Counted from the first letter of the stretch, positions 53,446 to 62,255 are shown. The stretch: DNA of 64,000 bases from Pseudoxanthomonas sp. SE1 (GCF_029542205.1 NZ_CP113783.1:124001-188000); one strand, 5' to 3'. Notes: generated from the sequence alone by a model not told the origin. Translations and numbers: made by a program.

Positions 53446-54153
53446 GTGCGAGGCATGGTGCTGCTCCTGTTGAGTACGCTTCCGTTGCTCGGCGCCTGCG
53501 CGTCCGCGCCGGGCGTACAGGTGTCTCCGGCACAGGAAGCGGCGCAGGCGGACCTGGTCGATGCGGCGACGGTCGTGCCCGGTCTGCAGCAGGAAATCCG
53601 CTATGCGGGCAAGGACAATTTCGTGGGGGTGCCGGTCGTCGGCTATGAGGCGCCCAAGTGCCTGCTGCTGGCACCGGTCGCGCAAGCGCTCGCCCGCGTG
53701 CAGCAGGACGTGCAGCGCGAAGGCCTGTCGCTGAAGGTGTTCGACTGCTATCGCCCGGTACGCGCGGTGAAGCACTTCGTCGCCTGGGCACGCGACCCCG
53801 CCGACCAGCGGACCAAGGCGGCGTACTACCCGAACCTGGACAAGGCGCGCCTGCTCGATGGCTACATCGCCGAATCCTCCGGCCACAGCCGGGGCGCGAC
53901 GCTGGACCTGACGCTGGTGCGTTGCGGTGGCGGCGCGTGCACGGAACTGGACATGGGTACGCCGTTCGACTTCTTCGATCCGCGCGCCAATACCGCGCAT
54001 CCCTCGATAAGCGACGAGCAGCGCCGCAACCGCGCGCACCTGGTGCAGGCCATGGCGCGGCACGGCTTCCAGAACTATGCGATGGAATGGTGGCACTTCA
54101 CCTTCCGCCCCGAACCCACCCCCAAGATCGCCTACGACGTCCCGATCCGATGA
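53446..54153 (+). CDS. D-alanyl-D-alanine dipeptidase (DdpX/VanX family) lipoprotein
   Basis: A 235-residue M15D zinc peptidase with an N-terminal lipobox (LLLLSTLPLLGAC). Zinc ligands and catalysis are in SSGHSRGATLDLTL (His, Asp) and AMEWWHFTF (Glu, His). The substrate-arginine region VFDCYRPVRAVKHF is conserved. It splits D-Ala-D-Ala released from peptidoglycan peptides. A GTG start at 53446, one base past the hydrolase stop, gives basic residues ahead of the signal; ATG 53455 is possible. The stop overlaps the dehydrogenase ATG. A vancomycin-resistance role is unlikely without vanA/H homologues. Confidence 0.88.
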   Translation: MRGMVLLLLSTLPLLGACASAPGVQVSPAQEAAQADLVDAATVVPGLQQEIRYAGKDNFVGVPVVGYEAPKCLLLAPVAQALARVQQDVQREGLSLKVFDCYRPVRAVKHFVAWARDPADQRTKAAYYPNLDKARLLDGYIAESSGHSRGATLDLTLVRCGGGACTELDMGTPFDFFDPRANTAHPSISDEQRRNRAHLVQAMARHGFQNYAMEWWHFTFRPEPTPKIAYDVPIR

Positions 54154-55415
54154 GTGCTTCCCCTTCCTCCACGCCACCGCGGACCACCGATGTCGCGGTG
54201 ATCGGCAGTGGCATCGTCGGCCTGTCCGCCGCCCATCACCTGCTGGATCGCGGGCTGTCGTGCACGCTGATCGATGCGAAGGGGCCGGCTGGCGAAACAT
54301 CGTTCGGCAATGCGGGCTCCATTTCCGTCGGCAACGTGATGCCCCAGTCCACGCCCGGCATCGTCATGAAGGCGTTGCGGATGCTCGCCAATCCGTTGGC
54401 GCCGTTGAAACTCGACTGGGGCGTCAGTCCGAGTTATGCACGCTGGTTGCTGCAGTTCCTGGACCAGGGCCGCATGCAGCACGTGCTGCCGATCATCGAT
54501 GCGCTGAGCGCGATCAATATCGCTTCGCGCGCCGCGTGGCTCGGGTTGGGCGAGCGGATCCGCGCACAGGACCTCATCGCGCACACCGGCTACCTGCACG
54601 TCTACAGCGAGGAGGCCAGTTTCGCGAAGGGCGAATGGGAGCGCGGCCTGATGCGTGATCGCGGCGTGGCATTCGACGTCCTGGACGCCGGCCAGCTGCG
54701 CGAGCTCGAACCCGGCATCGGAACGGGCTTCCAGCGGGCGGTCTTCCAGCGCGAATCGCTGGCGATGCGCGATCCCGGCGACTTCTGCCGCCGCCTCTTC
54801 AATCACCTGAGCGCGCGCGGTGCGACGCCGCTGATCGCCAGCGTCTCGGCGATTATCCGCCAGGACGGCGGCTACCGCCTCGACACCGACCACGGCGCCG
54901 TGCATGCCGGCCGCGTGGTGGTGGCGGCGGGCGCGTGGAGCAACGCCCTGCTGCGTCCGTTCGGGATGAAGATCCCGGTAATTCCCGCACGCGGATACCA
55001 CCTGATGTATCCGCAGACGGATGTCATCGTGCGTCGGCCGACGCTGTGGGCGGAGCGGTACATGGTGGTGTCGCCCATGCAGGCCGGCATCCGCATGACC
55101 AGCATCAAGGAGCTGACGGCGCTGGGCCGCGACCCGCACTACCACCTGATCCGCCGGCTCGACCCGGAGGCACGCAAGCTGTTCCCGGGCATCACGGCCG
55201 AACCGGTGTCGGAATGGGCGGGCAATCGGCCATGCACGCCCGATTCGCTGCCGATCATCGACCGGGTGCCGGGCGAGGATATCTTCGTCGCCACCGGGCA
55301 TGGCCATCTCGGCCTGACGCAGGGCCCGGTCACGGGACGGCTGCTCGATCAGATGATGGCGGGCGAAGCGACCGATATACCGTTGGCGCCCTACGGGCTG
55401 GCACGGTTTGGCTGA
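54150..55415 (+). CDS. FAD-dependent D-amino-acid dehydrogenase, DadA-like
   Basis: A 421-residue flavoprotein: FAD-binding VAVIGSGIVGLSAAHHLLDRGLSCTLIDAKG at the N-terminus, then ETSFGNAGSISVGNVMPQSTPG, typical of DadA. It ends with EPVSEWAGNRPCTPDSLPIIDRVP and the flavin-contacting VATGHGHLGLTQGPVTG. It oxidises D-amino acids such as D-Ala to 2-oxo acids and passes electrons to the respiratory chain. Overlapping ddpX by four bases, it completes a route D-Ala-D-Ala to D-Ala to pyruvate. A partner alanine racemase is not in the window. Confidence 0.88.
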   Translation: MSASPSSTPPRTTDVAVIGSGIVGLSAAHHLLDRGLSCTLIDAKGPAGETSFGNAGSISVGNVMPQSTPGIVMKALRMLANPLAPLKLDWGVSPSYARWLLQFLDQGRMQHVLPIIDALSAINIASRAAWLGLGERIRAQDLIAHTGYLHVYSEEASFAKGEWERGLMRDRGVAFDVLDAGQLRELEPGIGTGFQRAVFQRESLAMRDPGDFCRRLFNHLSARGATPLIASVSAIIRQDGGYRLDTDHGAVHAGRVVVAAGAWSNALLRPFGMKIPVIPARGYHLMYPQTDVIVRRPTLWAERYMVVSPMQAGIRMTSIKELTALGRDPHYHLIRRLDPEARKLFPGITAEPVSEWAGNRPCTPDSLPIIDRVPGEDIFVATGHGHLGLTQGPVTGRLLDQMMAGEATDIPLAPYGLARFG

Positions 55416-55432
55416 ATCACTTTCCGATTGTT

Positions 55433-55593
55433 GTGGGAGCGACGTGAGTCGCGATTGCACGCGCTGGTGGTATGCGTTGGTTCGATCAAGACGCGGGTTC
55501 CATGTAATGCGGAAGCCGCACCGGCACTGATCAGTGCCGAGTCCGGGATCTGGACCTCTTGCGGTGCGCATTCGCGACTCACGTCGCTCCCAC
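55433..55593. repeat. REPIN of the GTGGGAGCGACGTGAGTCGC type
   Basis: The left arm GTGGGAGCGACGTGAGTCGC at 55433 is mirrored by GCGACTCACGTCGCTCCCAC ending at 55593. It is a variant of the family at 15116, with GTGG head and one base change in the hairpin loop. It closes the peptidoglycan locus on the right and lies 14 bases from the trmL stop. Confidence 0.85.
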
Positions 55594-55607
55594 AAGTACA
55601 CCTAGCC

Positions 55608-56087
55608 TCAAGCGCCGCCGCCGAACCCCGCTTGCCGCCATGCCTCGAACACGACGACGGCGACGGTGTTGGACAGGTTGAGGCTGCGGTTGTCGGGGCG
55701 CATCGGCAGGCGCAGGCGCTGCCGTTCGGGCAGGCCGTCCAGCAGGTCCTGCGGCAGGCCGCGGGTCTCGGGGCCGAACAGGAACGCATCGCCGGGCTGG
55801 TAGGCAGGCTGGTCGTATCGGAGGGTGCCGCGGGTGCTCAATGCGAACAGACGTGTGGGCCGGATCCGCTGCAGGGCTGCTTCCAGCGAAGCGTGGACCT
55901 GCAACGTCGCGTATTCGTGGTAGTCCAGGCCGGCGCGCTTGAGCTGCTTGTCTTCCAATGCGAACCCGAGGGGTTCGATCAGGTGCAGCCGCGCGCCGGT
56001 GTTCGCGCAGAGGCGGATGACGTTGCCGGTATTCGGGGGAATTTCCGGCTGGTACAGCAGGACATCGATGTCCAGGGTGTCGGTCAT
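55608..56087 (-). CDS. trmL: tRNA (cytidine(34)-2'-O)-methyltransferase TrmL
   Basis: A 159-residue SPOUT-class methyltransferase acting on the wobble base of tRNA-Leu isoacceptors. Knot-forming signatures are VLLYQPEIPPNTGNVIRLCANTG, DAFLFGPETRGLP and LRLPMRPDNRSLNLSNTVAVVVFEAWRQ, which carry the SAM site. Length is typical. ATG 56087 is chosen; 56096 adds three residues. It stands alone, bounded by a REPIN. Confidence 0.95.
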   Translation of the reverse strand: MTDTLDIDVLLYQPEIPPNTGNVIRLCANTGARLHLIEPLGFALEDKQLKRAGLDYHEYATLQVHASLEAALQRIRPTRLFALSTRGTLRYDQPAYQPGDAFLFGPETRGLPQDLLDGLPERQRLRLPMRPDNRSLNLSNTVAVVVFEAWRQAGFGGGA

Positions 56088-56200
56088 GGCGCGCATTCTA
56101 CGCGGCGCTGCATGGCCTCACGGGCATGTGGTGCGGTGGAACTCCGGCGGTTGCCGGCTTGCGTGGAAACGCAGGTGGAACGTGGAGTGTTGCCTGCGTA

Positions 56201-56578
56201 TCAGCGCGAAGCCAGCTGGCCGGCCAGCACGCCCGCCTGCACCGCGATCTGCTGCATGTCCTCGGCGGACGGACGCACGGTGACCACCGGCATGTCGACC
56301 ACGCGCACTGCCTGCTGGGCAACGAAGTAGGCCAGGTCTTCGGTGCTGGGCTTCACGGTGATCGTGGCCAGGTCGACGATCTTGGTGTCCTTGTAGGTCA
56401 GGTAGTGGGCCAGGTCGGCCGCATCGGGTTTCACCGTGACGGCGGGCAGGTTGACGATGTGGGTGGCTTCGGCGGTGTTGCGGGCGTTGTCGGCGTGGGT
56501 GGCGGAAACGACCATGGACCCGGCGCACAGGGCGAACACGGCGGCGGCGGTCAGCGGGAGGAGGTTCTTGGTGTTCAT
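56201..56578 (-). CDS. Secreted protein of three 26-residue repeats
   Basis: A 125-residue protein with a signal peptide (LTAAAVFALCAGSMVVSA) and then three tandem 26-residue repeats at about 39-64, 65-90 and 91-116. The repeat consensus is IVdLPaVTVKPsaeDLAyy. Spacing is exact, with no gaps between repeats. I recognise no named family. The start is taken at 56578 because GAGG is at proper distance there, not from the ATG at 56584. It may form a small repeat-stacked periplasmic or surface protein; the strand-turn-helix pattern recalls BON- or POTRA-like units but this is not established. Confidence 0.75.
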   Translation of the reverse strand: MNTKNLLPLTAAAVFALCAGSMVVSATHADNARNTAEATHIVNLPAVTVKPDAADLAHYLTYKDTKIVDLATITVKPSTEDLAYFVAQQAVRVVDMPVVTVRPSAEDMQQIAVQAGVLAGQLASR

Positions 56579-56978
56579 TGTCATGCCTCTGTAGTGATGT
56601 TGTTGTGTGGTGTGGTAGTAAGGTAGTACACCTAGACAGACAGATCAAGCAAAACCGTTAGTTTTGGTGAGTTGATTCAGGGTTCAGTCAGGTTGACGTC
56701 GGACAGCGGAAGGCTTGTTATGGATAGAGCAGAAACCGTGCCAATCGCAAGTTGTTGATCCAATAGGGTTTTAGGCTTCTGTCCTGCGTGTCCGGTGTCC
56801 GAGTGCATGTCCGCCCAGGTGTCCGTCCTGCATGCAACAAGACGCGCCAGGGTGTGCGTTGTGACTGCGAACACGCCGCTTCGGCCCGATCCCGGTCAAT
56901 GCGGTGTGTTCTGGTTTGGATGCCGTTCAACCAGCAACCGTTGCGGTCCACCGGCGCCGGCGCAGCCGGCATTCAGCT
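56579..56978. other. 400-bp intergenic region with relatively low GC
   Basis: No convincing gene. Near the left end are a direct repeat GGTAGTA (56614-56620 and 56622-56628) and a dyad AGGT-AGTAC-ACCT (56621-56633). The segment 56590-56780 is clearly more AT-rich than the window. A 65-codon minus-strand frame (56677-56874) has no ribosome site or domain and is not called. Confidence 0.5.
56620..56648 (-). promoter_or_regulatory. Possible promoter of the triple-repeat protein
   Basis: On the minus strand TTGATC, 17 bases, TACCTT, with start near 56613, 35 bases before the ATG. The AGGT-N5-ACCT dyad overlaps its -10, a position suited to a repressor. Confidence 0.35.
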
Positions 56979-57683
56979 TTACCAGGGCAGCGAGGCGCCT
57001 TGCCAGTCAAGGAAGCGGCCACTGTCCTCTGCCCCGAGATGGTCGATCACGTGAAGCAGTCCTGCGGCGGATTCCTGCACGGACAGCGCCGCGCTGTCGC
57101 CCCCCATGTCGGTGCGTACCCAGCCCGGATGCAGGGCGACGACCGTGATGCGGCGTGCGGCCAGAGCTTGCGACAGCAGCGAGGTGGCCATGTTCTGCGC
57201 CGCCTTGCCGATGGCATAGCTCGGGGTGCGGAATTCCTGCCGAAGGCCGATCGATCCGACCTCGGATGAAATATTGGCCACCACGCCGCCCTCCGCCAGA
57301 CGTGCAGCCAGCGTCTGGACCAGCAGGAAAGGGCCGGCGGCGTTGGTATGGAAGCTGGCGTCGAGATCGGCAGCGGTCACGTGGCCGAAACGCTCACCGC
57401 CGCGCAGCACGCCGGCATTGTTCACCAGCAGGTGCAAGGGCTCATCATCGGTGACCAGCGACACCTCGTGGAGCAGTTGGTTGCGGCTGCGTGCGTCGGC
57501 AACGTCGAGCGGCAGCACGTGCAGGCGGCCCGGGTACTCGCCGGCCAGGCTGTTCAATGCGGTCGCTTTGCCGGGCTGCCGGCAGGTCGCGATGACGTGG
57601 CAGTGGCGGGCCAGCAGTTGCCGGACAAGTTCCAGACCCAGGCCCCGGTTGGCCCCGGTCACCAGGCAGTGTTTGCGGTCCAT
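56979..57683 (-). CDS. Short-chain dehydrogenase/reductase (C-factor-like)
   Basis: A 234-residue SDR: cofactor motif LVTGANRGLGLELVRQLL, LLVNNAGVL, then the catalytic Ser-Tyr-Lys in VANISSEVGSIG and PSYAIGKAAQN, ending VALHPGWVRTDMGG. The sequence is closest in style to the CsgA/C-factor-like SDRs whose substrates are small carbonyls or lipids. GGAGG precedes ATG 57683. Divergent from the M16 peptidase gene. Confidence 0.85.
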   Translation of the reverse strand: MDRKHCLVTGANRGLGLELVRQLLARHCHVIATCRQPGKATALNSLAGEYPGRLHVLPLDVADARSRNQLLHEVSLVTDDEPLHLLVNNAGVLRGGERFGHVTAADLDASFHTNAAGPFLLVQTLAARLAEGGVVANISSEVGSIGLRQEFRTPSYAIGKAAQNMATSLLSQALAARRITVVALHPGWVRTDMGGDSAALSVQESAAGLLHVIDHLGAEDSGRFLDWQGASLPW

Positions 57684-57828
57684 GGCACCTCCGCGCAACA
57701 GGATTGGCGGGCCGCGGCAGGGCGGCGGGTGGGCCACTCGTCATGGCTTGTGGCCTAGTGTAATGACCGCAGGCGGCGGTTAGCATCGGGGGTTCTCCAG
57801 GCCCATTCAGCATTCAAAGGAGTGTCCG

Positions 57829-60690
57829 ATGCATGTTTCCCGCCGGCCGCGCGCCGCCCTGCTCGCCATCGCCCTGTCCGCCGCACTCGGGGGACTGGCC
57901 TACGCGCCGGCGTCCACGTATGCGAAGCCGGCAGGCATGGACGTGGTGATTCCGTATGAAGAGTTCACCCTGCCGAACGGCCTGCGGGTGATCGTGCACA
58001 CCGACCGCAAGGCGCCGATCGTGGCGGTGAATGTCTGGTACCACGTGGGCAGCAAGAACGAGACTCCCGGCCGCACCGGTTTCGCGCACCTGTTCGAACA
58101 CCTGATGTTCCAGGGCAGCGAGAACCATGACGGCGAGTTCTTCACCCCGTTCGAGCTGGTCGGCGCCACCGACCAGAACGGCACCACCAACCAGGACCGT
58201 ACCAACTACTTCCAGAACGTGCCCACCACCGCCGTGGACATGGCGTTGTGGATGGAGTCCGACCGCATGGGCCACCTGTTGGGCGCGATCGACCAGAAGG
58301 CGCTCGACGAGCAGCGCGGCGTGGTGCAGAACGAGAAGCGCCAGGGCGAGAACCAGCCGTATGGCCGCCGCATCTTCGCGCGCATGTTCGAGGCGCTGTA
58401 CCCGGCCGGGCATCCCTACAGTTGGCAGACCATCGGTTCGATGGCGGACCTCGATGCCGCCACGCTGGACGACGTGAAGACCTGGTTCCGCAGCTGGTAT
58501 GGCCCCAACAACGCCGTGCTGGTGCTGGCCGGTGACATCGACGTGGCCACTGCGAAGGAAAAGGTGACCCGCTACTTCGGCGACATCCCGGCCAGCGCCA
58601 CGTTGGCGGACATGCAGACCAACATCCCGAAGCACGCCCGGGACACCCGCGAGACGATCCCCGACCGCGTGCCGCAGGTGCGCGTCTACCGCGCCTGGCC
58701 GGTGGCGGAAATGGGCACGAAGGACGCCACCCTGCTCGACCTGTTCGCACAGGTGCTGGGTGGCAGCGCGGCCTCGCGTTTCGACACCCGCCTGGTGCAC
58801 GGCGACAAGATCGCCGACCAGGCCAGCGCGTTCCAGTGGAGCAGCGAGATCAGCAGTACGTTCTTCCTGATGTCCACCGTGAAGGAAGGCGTGGAGCCGG
58901 CCAAGGTCGAACAGGCGCTGGACGAGGAGCTCAAGCGCCTGGTCACCCAGGGCCCGACGGCCGAGGAACTGGAGCGCGCCAAGGTCTCCGGGCGCGCAGC
59001 GTTCGTGCGCGGCATCGAACGCATCGGCGGCTTTGGCGGAAAGTCCGATGTGCTGGCCTCGTGCGCCGTCTACCAGGGCACGCCGGACTGCTACCAGGAA
59101 GAGCTGGACATCCTCGCCAACGCCACGCCGGCCGACGTGCAGGCCGTGGCGAAGAAGTGGCTGACGGGCGCCTCGCACACCATCCTTGTGCAGCCCAGCG
59201 AGACGCCTGCTTCGGCCCTGCCGGAAACCGTCTTCGCGGCACCCGCAACGACACCGGCGGCTACGCCGAAGGTCGACCCCAAGTTCAATACCGTCGCCAG
59301 CACGGTCGACCGCAGCCAGGGCGTGCCGAAGACCACCACCTTCCCCGACCTGAAGTTCCCCGCCGTGCAGCGCGCCACGCTGTCCAATGGCATGCAGGTC
59401 GTGCTGGCGGAACGCCATGAGACGCCGGTGGTGCAGATCAACGTGGAATTCCCGGGTGGCTACGCGGCCGATGTCGGCAAGAAGCTCGGCACCGCCAGCT
59501 TCGCGCTGCAGATGATGGACGAAGGCGCGGGTCAGTATGGCGCGCTCGATTTCGCCGCTCGCAAGGAAGCGCTCGGTGCGGAACTGACCACCGGTGCCGG
59601 CCTGGATTCGGCGTCCGTCGGGCTGTCGGCGCTGACCGACAAGCTGGCGCCCTCGCTGGACCTGCTGGCCGACGTGCTGCGTCGTCCGACCTTCGCCCCG
59701 GCGGAAGTGGAGCGCGTGCGGGCCACCTGGATCGCCGGCATCAAACAGGAGAAGGCGCGCCCGCAGACCGCCGCGCTGCGCACGCTGCCGCCACTGCTGT
59801 ACGGCGCTGGCCATCCGTATGCCATCCCGTTCACCGGCTCGGGCACGGAAGCGTCGATCGCCTCACTGACCCGCGACGACCTGGTCGCGTTCCATCGCGA
59901 CTGGCTGCAGCCCTCGCAGGCCCGCATCACCATCGTCGGCGACACCACGCTGGCGCAGATCGTCCCGCTGCTGGAAGCCCGCCTGGGCGACTGGAAGGCC
60001 GCGCCTAACGCACCCAGGCTGGCGGCGGTACCGAAGGTGCCCGATGTCGCCAAGCCGCGCGTGTTCCTGATCGACCAGCCGGGTGCGATCCAGTCCAATG
60101 TCTACGCCGCCCAGCTGGTGCCGCCGACCGGTGATGCCGGCACCATCGATTTCGACTTCGCCAACGGCGTGCTGGGCGGGCAGTTCAGCTCGCGCCTCAA
60201 CATGAACCTGCGCGAGGACAAACATTGGGCCTATGGTTCCTACAGTGGCGCCCGCAATGCGCTCGGCCAGCGTCCCTGGTGGGCCAGCGCCGCCGTGCAG
60301 AGCGACCGCACCGCCGATTCGATGAAGGAGCTGCAGAAGGAAATCAGCCAGTTCGCCACCGGGGAGGCGCCGGCCAAGCCGGAGGAGATCGCCAAGATCC
60401 GTGCGGCCAACACGCTGGAACTGCCGGGCGCGTACGAAACCGCCTCCGCCGTGCTCGGCCAGATCGCCTCCAACCAGCGCTATGGCCGGCCGGACGACTA
60501 CATCGTGCAATACAAGGCCCGCAACGAAGCCATCGGCGCCGCCGATGTCGCCAAGGCGGCATCCACCCTGTCGCCGTCCGCGCTGACCTGGGTGGTGGTG
60601 GGTGACCTGTCCAAGGTCGGCGAATCGGTCCGCGCGCTGCAACTGGGCGAAGCGGTGGAACTGGATGCCGACGGCAAACCGAAGCCGTAA
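57829..60690 (+). CDS. M16 family zinc peptidase (insulinase-like, periplasmic)
   Basis: A 953-residue protein with a signal peptide (LAIALSALGGLAYAPAS region) and two M16 halves. The active half has the inverted zinc motif HLFEH at residues 87-91 with the distal glutamate in ALDEQRGVVQNEKRQGEN. The second half (from about 520, FPAVQRATLSNGMQVVLAERHETPVV) keeps the fold but lacks HxxEH, as usual for the pseudo-subunit. Such single-chain pairs degrade small peptides in a clam-shell chamber. AAGGAG precedes the ATG. Confidence 0.93.
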   Translation: MHVSRRPRAALLAIALSAALGGLAYAPASTYAKPAGMDVVIPYEEFTLPNGLRVIVHTDRKAPIVAVNVWYHVGSKNETPGRTGFAHLFEHLMFQGSENHDGEFFTPFELVGATDQNGTTNQDRTNYFQNVPTTAVDMALWMESDRMGHLLGAIDQKALDEQRGVVQNEKRQGENQPYGRRIFARMFEALYPAGHPYSWQTIGSMADLDAATLDDVKTWFRSWYGPNNAVLVLAGDIDVATAKEKVTRYFGDIPASATLADMQTNIPKHARDTRETIPDRVPQVRVYRAWPVAEMGTKDATLLDLFAQVLGGSAASRFDTRLVHGDKIADQASAFQWSSEISSTFFLMSTVKEGVEPAKVEQALDEELKRLVTQGPTAEELERAKVSGRAAFVRGIERIGGFGGKSDVLASCAVYQGTPDCYQEELDILANATPADVQAVAKKWLTGASHTILVQPSETPASALPETVFAAPATTPAATPKVDPKFNTVASTVDRSQGVPKTTTFPDLKFPAVQRATLSNGMQVVLAERHETPVVQINVEFPGGYAADVGKKLGTASFALQMMDEGAGQYGALDFAARKEALGAELTTGAGLDSASVGLSALTDKLAPSLDLLADVLRRPTFAPAEVERVRATWIAGIKQEKARPQTAALRTLPPLLYGAGHPYAIPFTGSGTEASIASLTRDDLVAFHRDWLQPSQARITIVGDTTLAQIVPLLEARLGDWKAAPNAPRLAAVPKVPDVAKPRVFLIDQPGAIQSNVYAAQLVPPTGDAGTIDFDFANGVLGGQFSSRLNMNLREDKHWAYGSYSGARNALGQRPWWASAAVQSDRTADSMKELQKEISQFATGEAPAKPEEIAKIRAANTLELPGAYETASAVLGQIASNQRYGRPDDYIVQYKARNEAIGAADVAKAASTLSPSALTWVVVGDLSKVGESVRALQLGEAVELDADGKPKP

Positions 60691-60796
60691 GACCCGGAAG
60701 GCACCGCTCCTCCACGTGGGGAGCGGTGCGCGTGCCCGGAGCGATTCATCCCGCGTGGGCCAGAATGGCCGCGACTCACACTTCAAGGTGACTTCG

Positions 60797-61114
60797 ATGC
60801 GACTCGCCCTTCTTGCCGCCGCTTCCACCGTGCTGCTGTCCGCCTGCACCTGGGTGCACCTGGCGCCCACGGCCCGGGACGTCCGCGTGGTCGGCGCGGG
60901 CGCCGTTCCCGCCGGCTGCGAGAAGCGCGGCGAGGTATCGGTATCGGTCAAGGACAGCGTGGCCTTCTATGAGCGCAACGCCCTGCGCGTGCGCGACGAG
61001 CTGGAAACCCTGGCGCGGAACGAGGCGCCAGGCCTTCAGGCCGACACCCTGCAACCCCTGGGCGATCCGGCCAACGGCGAGCAGCGTTTCGCCGCGTTCC
61101 GCTGCGGCCGATAA
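60797..61114 (+). CDS. DUF4156 small lipoprotein
   Basis: A 105-residue lipoprotein: MRLALLAAASTVLLSAC is the signal and lipobox (Cys 17). The DUF4156 core follows (VRVVGAGAVPAGCEKRGEVSVSVKDSV, then VRDELETLARNEAPGLQADTL), with two internal cysteines. Related to E. coli YjeI; function unknown. Its TAA stop is the first base triplet of the CRP/Clp palindrome that precedes oleA. Confidence 0.85.
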   Translation: MRLALLAAASTVLLSACTWVHLAPTARDVRVVGAGAVPAGCEKRGEVSVSVKDSVAFYERNALRVRDELETLARNEAPGLQADTLQPLGDPANGEQRFAAFRCGR

Positions 61115-61137
61115 AATGTGACGTGCATCACATTTTA
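61112..61137. promoter_or_regulatory. Perfect CRP/Clp-type palindrome upstream of oleA
   Basis: TAAAATGTGA, six bases (CGTGCA), TCACATTTTA: both arms match perfectly for ten bases and contain the full TGTGA-N6-TCACA CRP consensus with the preferred AAA/TTT flanks. Xanthomonads use Clp, a CRP homologue answering to cyclic-di-GMP, on this motif. A -10-like TAAAGA near 61167 would put the site about 55 bases upstream of the start, compatible with activation of oleA. Confidence 0.8.
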
Positions 61138-61238
61138 AACTGAGGCGCGTCTGGCGCGATCCTGCGTAAAGATGCGGTGAAGGCGGGAAGTGAGTACCCT
61201 TGTCGGCCCCCTCTGCCTGAGCCTTGGCGCTAACCTCG

Positions 61239-62255
61239 ATGCTCTTCAAGAATGTCTCCATCGCGGGACTGGCGCATATCGATGCGCCGCACACGCTGAC
61301 GTCCGACGAGATCAACGCCCGCCTCCAGCCCACGCTCGACCGCCTGGGCATCAAGACCGACGTGTTGAACGACGTCGCCGGCGTGCATGCCCGCCGCCTG
61401 TGGGACGACGACGTGCAGGCCTCCGACGCCGCCACGCTGGCGGCACGGAAGGCCTTGCTCGACGCCGGCATCGGTGCCGACAAGATCGGCCTGGTGGTCA
61501 ACACCTCGGTCAGCCGCGACTACCTTGAGCCATCCACGGCCAGCATCGTCTGCGGCAACCTGGGCGTCAGCGATCATTGCCAGACCTTCGACGTGACCAA
61601 TGCGTGCCTGGCCTTCATCAACGGCATGGACATCGCCGCTCGCATGCTGGAACGCGGCGAGATCGACTACGCGCTTGTCGTCGATGGCGAGACCGCCAAC
61701 CTGGTCTACGACAAGACCATCGAACGCCTCAATGCGCCGGACGTGACCGAACAGCAGTTCCGTGATGAGCTGGCGGCCCTGACCCTGGGTTGCGGTGCCG
61801 TGGCGATGGTGATGACGCGCCGCGAGCTGGCGCCGGATGCCCCGCGTTACAAGGGTGGCGTGACCCGCTCGGCGACCGAGTGGAACAAGCTCTGCCGCGG
61901 CAACCTGGACCGCATGGTCACCGACACCCGCATGCTGCTGATCGAAGGCATGAAGCTGGCCACCAAGACCTTCGCCGCCGCCAAGATCGCGCTCGGCTGG
62001 GCCGTGGACGAACTGGACCAGTTCGTCATCCACCAGGTCAGCCGCCCGCACACCCAGGCGTTCGTGAAGTCCTTCGGCATCGACCCGAAGAAGGTCATGA
62101 CCATCTTCACCGAGCACGGCAACATCGGCCCGGCTAGCGTGCCGATCGTGCTGAGCAAGCTGAAGGAACTGGGCAAGCTGAAGAAGGGCGACCGCATCGC
62201 CCTGCTCGGCATCGGCTCGGGCCTGAACTGCACGATGGCCGAGGTGGAGTGGTAA
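61239..62255 (+). CDS. oleA: OleA, 3-oxoacyl synthase of long-chain olefin biosynthesis
   Basis: A 338-residue thiolase-fold enzyme that condenses two fatty acyl-CoAs head to head into a 2-alkyl-3-ketoacid. From MLFKNVSIAGLAHIDAPHTL to the end it follows Xanthomonas OleA nearly residue for residue. The nucleophilic cysteine is at about residue 123 (NACLAFINGMD), the glutamate in RDYLEPSTAS, the histidine in FVIHQVSRPHT and the asparagine in HGNIGPASVP. ATG 61239 matches the family start; 61224 adds five residues. A CRP/Clp box lies 101 bases upstream and a terminator 50 bases downstream. Confidence 0.96.
   Translation: MLFKNVSIAGLAHIDAPHTLTSDEINARLQPTLDRLGIKTDVLNDVAGVHARRLWDDDVQASDAATLAARKALLDAGIGADKIGLVVNTSVSRDYLEPSTASIVCGNLGVSDHCQTFDVTNACLAFINGMDIAARMLERGEIDYALVVDGETANLVYDKTIERLNAPDVTEQQFRDELAALTLGCGAVAMVMTRRELAPDAPRYKGGVTRSATEWNKLCRGNLDRMVTDTRMLLIEGMKLATKTFAAAKIALGWAVDELDQFVIHQVSRPHTQAFVKSFGIDPKKVMTIFTEHGNIGPASVPIVLSKLKELGKLKKGDRIALLGIGSGLNCTMAEVEW

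Noticed and set aside
53446..54153. Vancomycin-resistance vanX gene
   Set aside because: No vanH/vanA partners, the host is Gram-negative and the gene is coupled to a D-amino-acid dehydrogenase, so a catabolic DdpX role is favoured.
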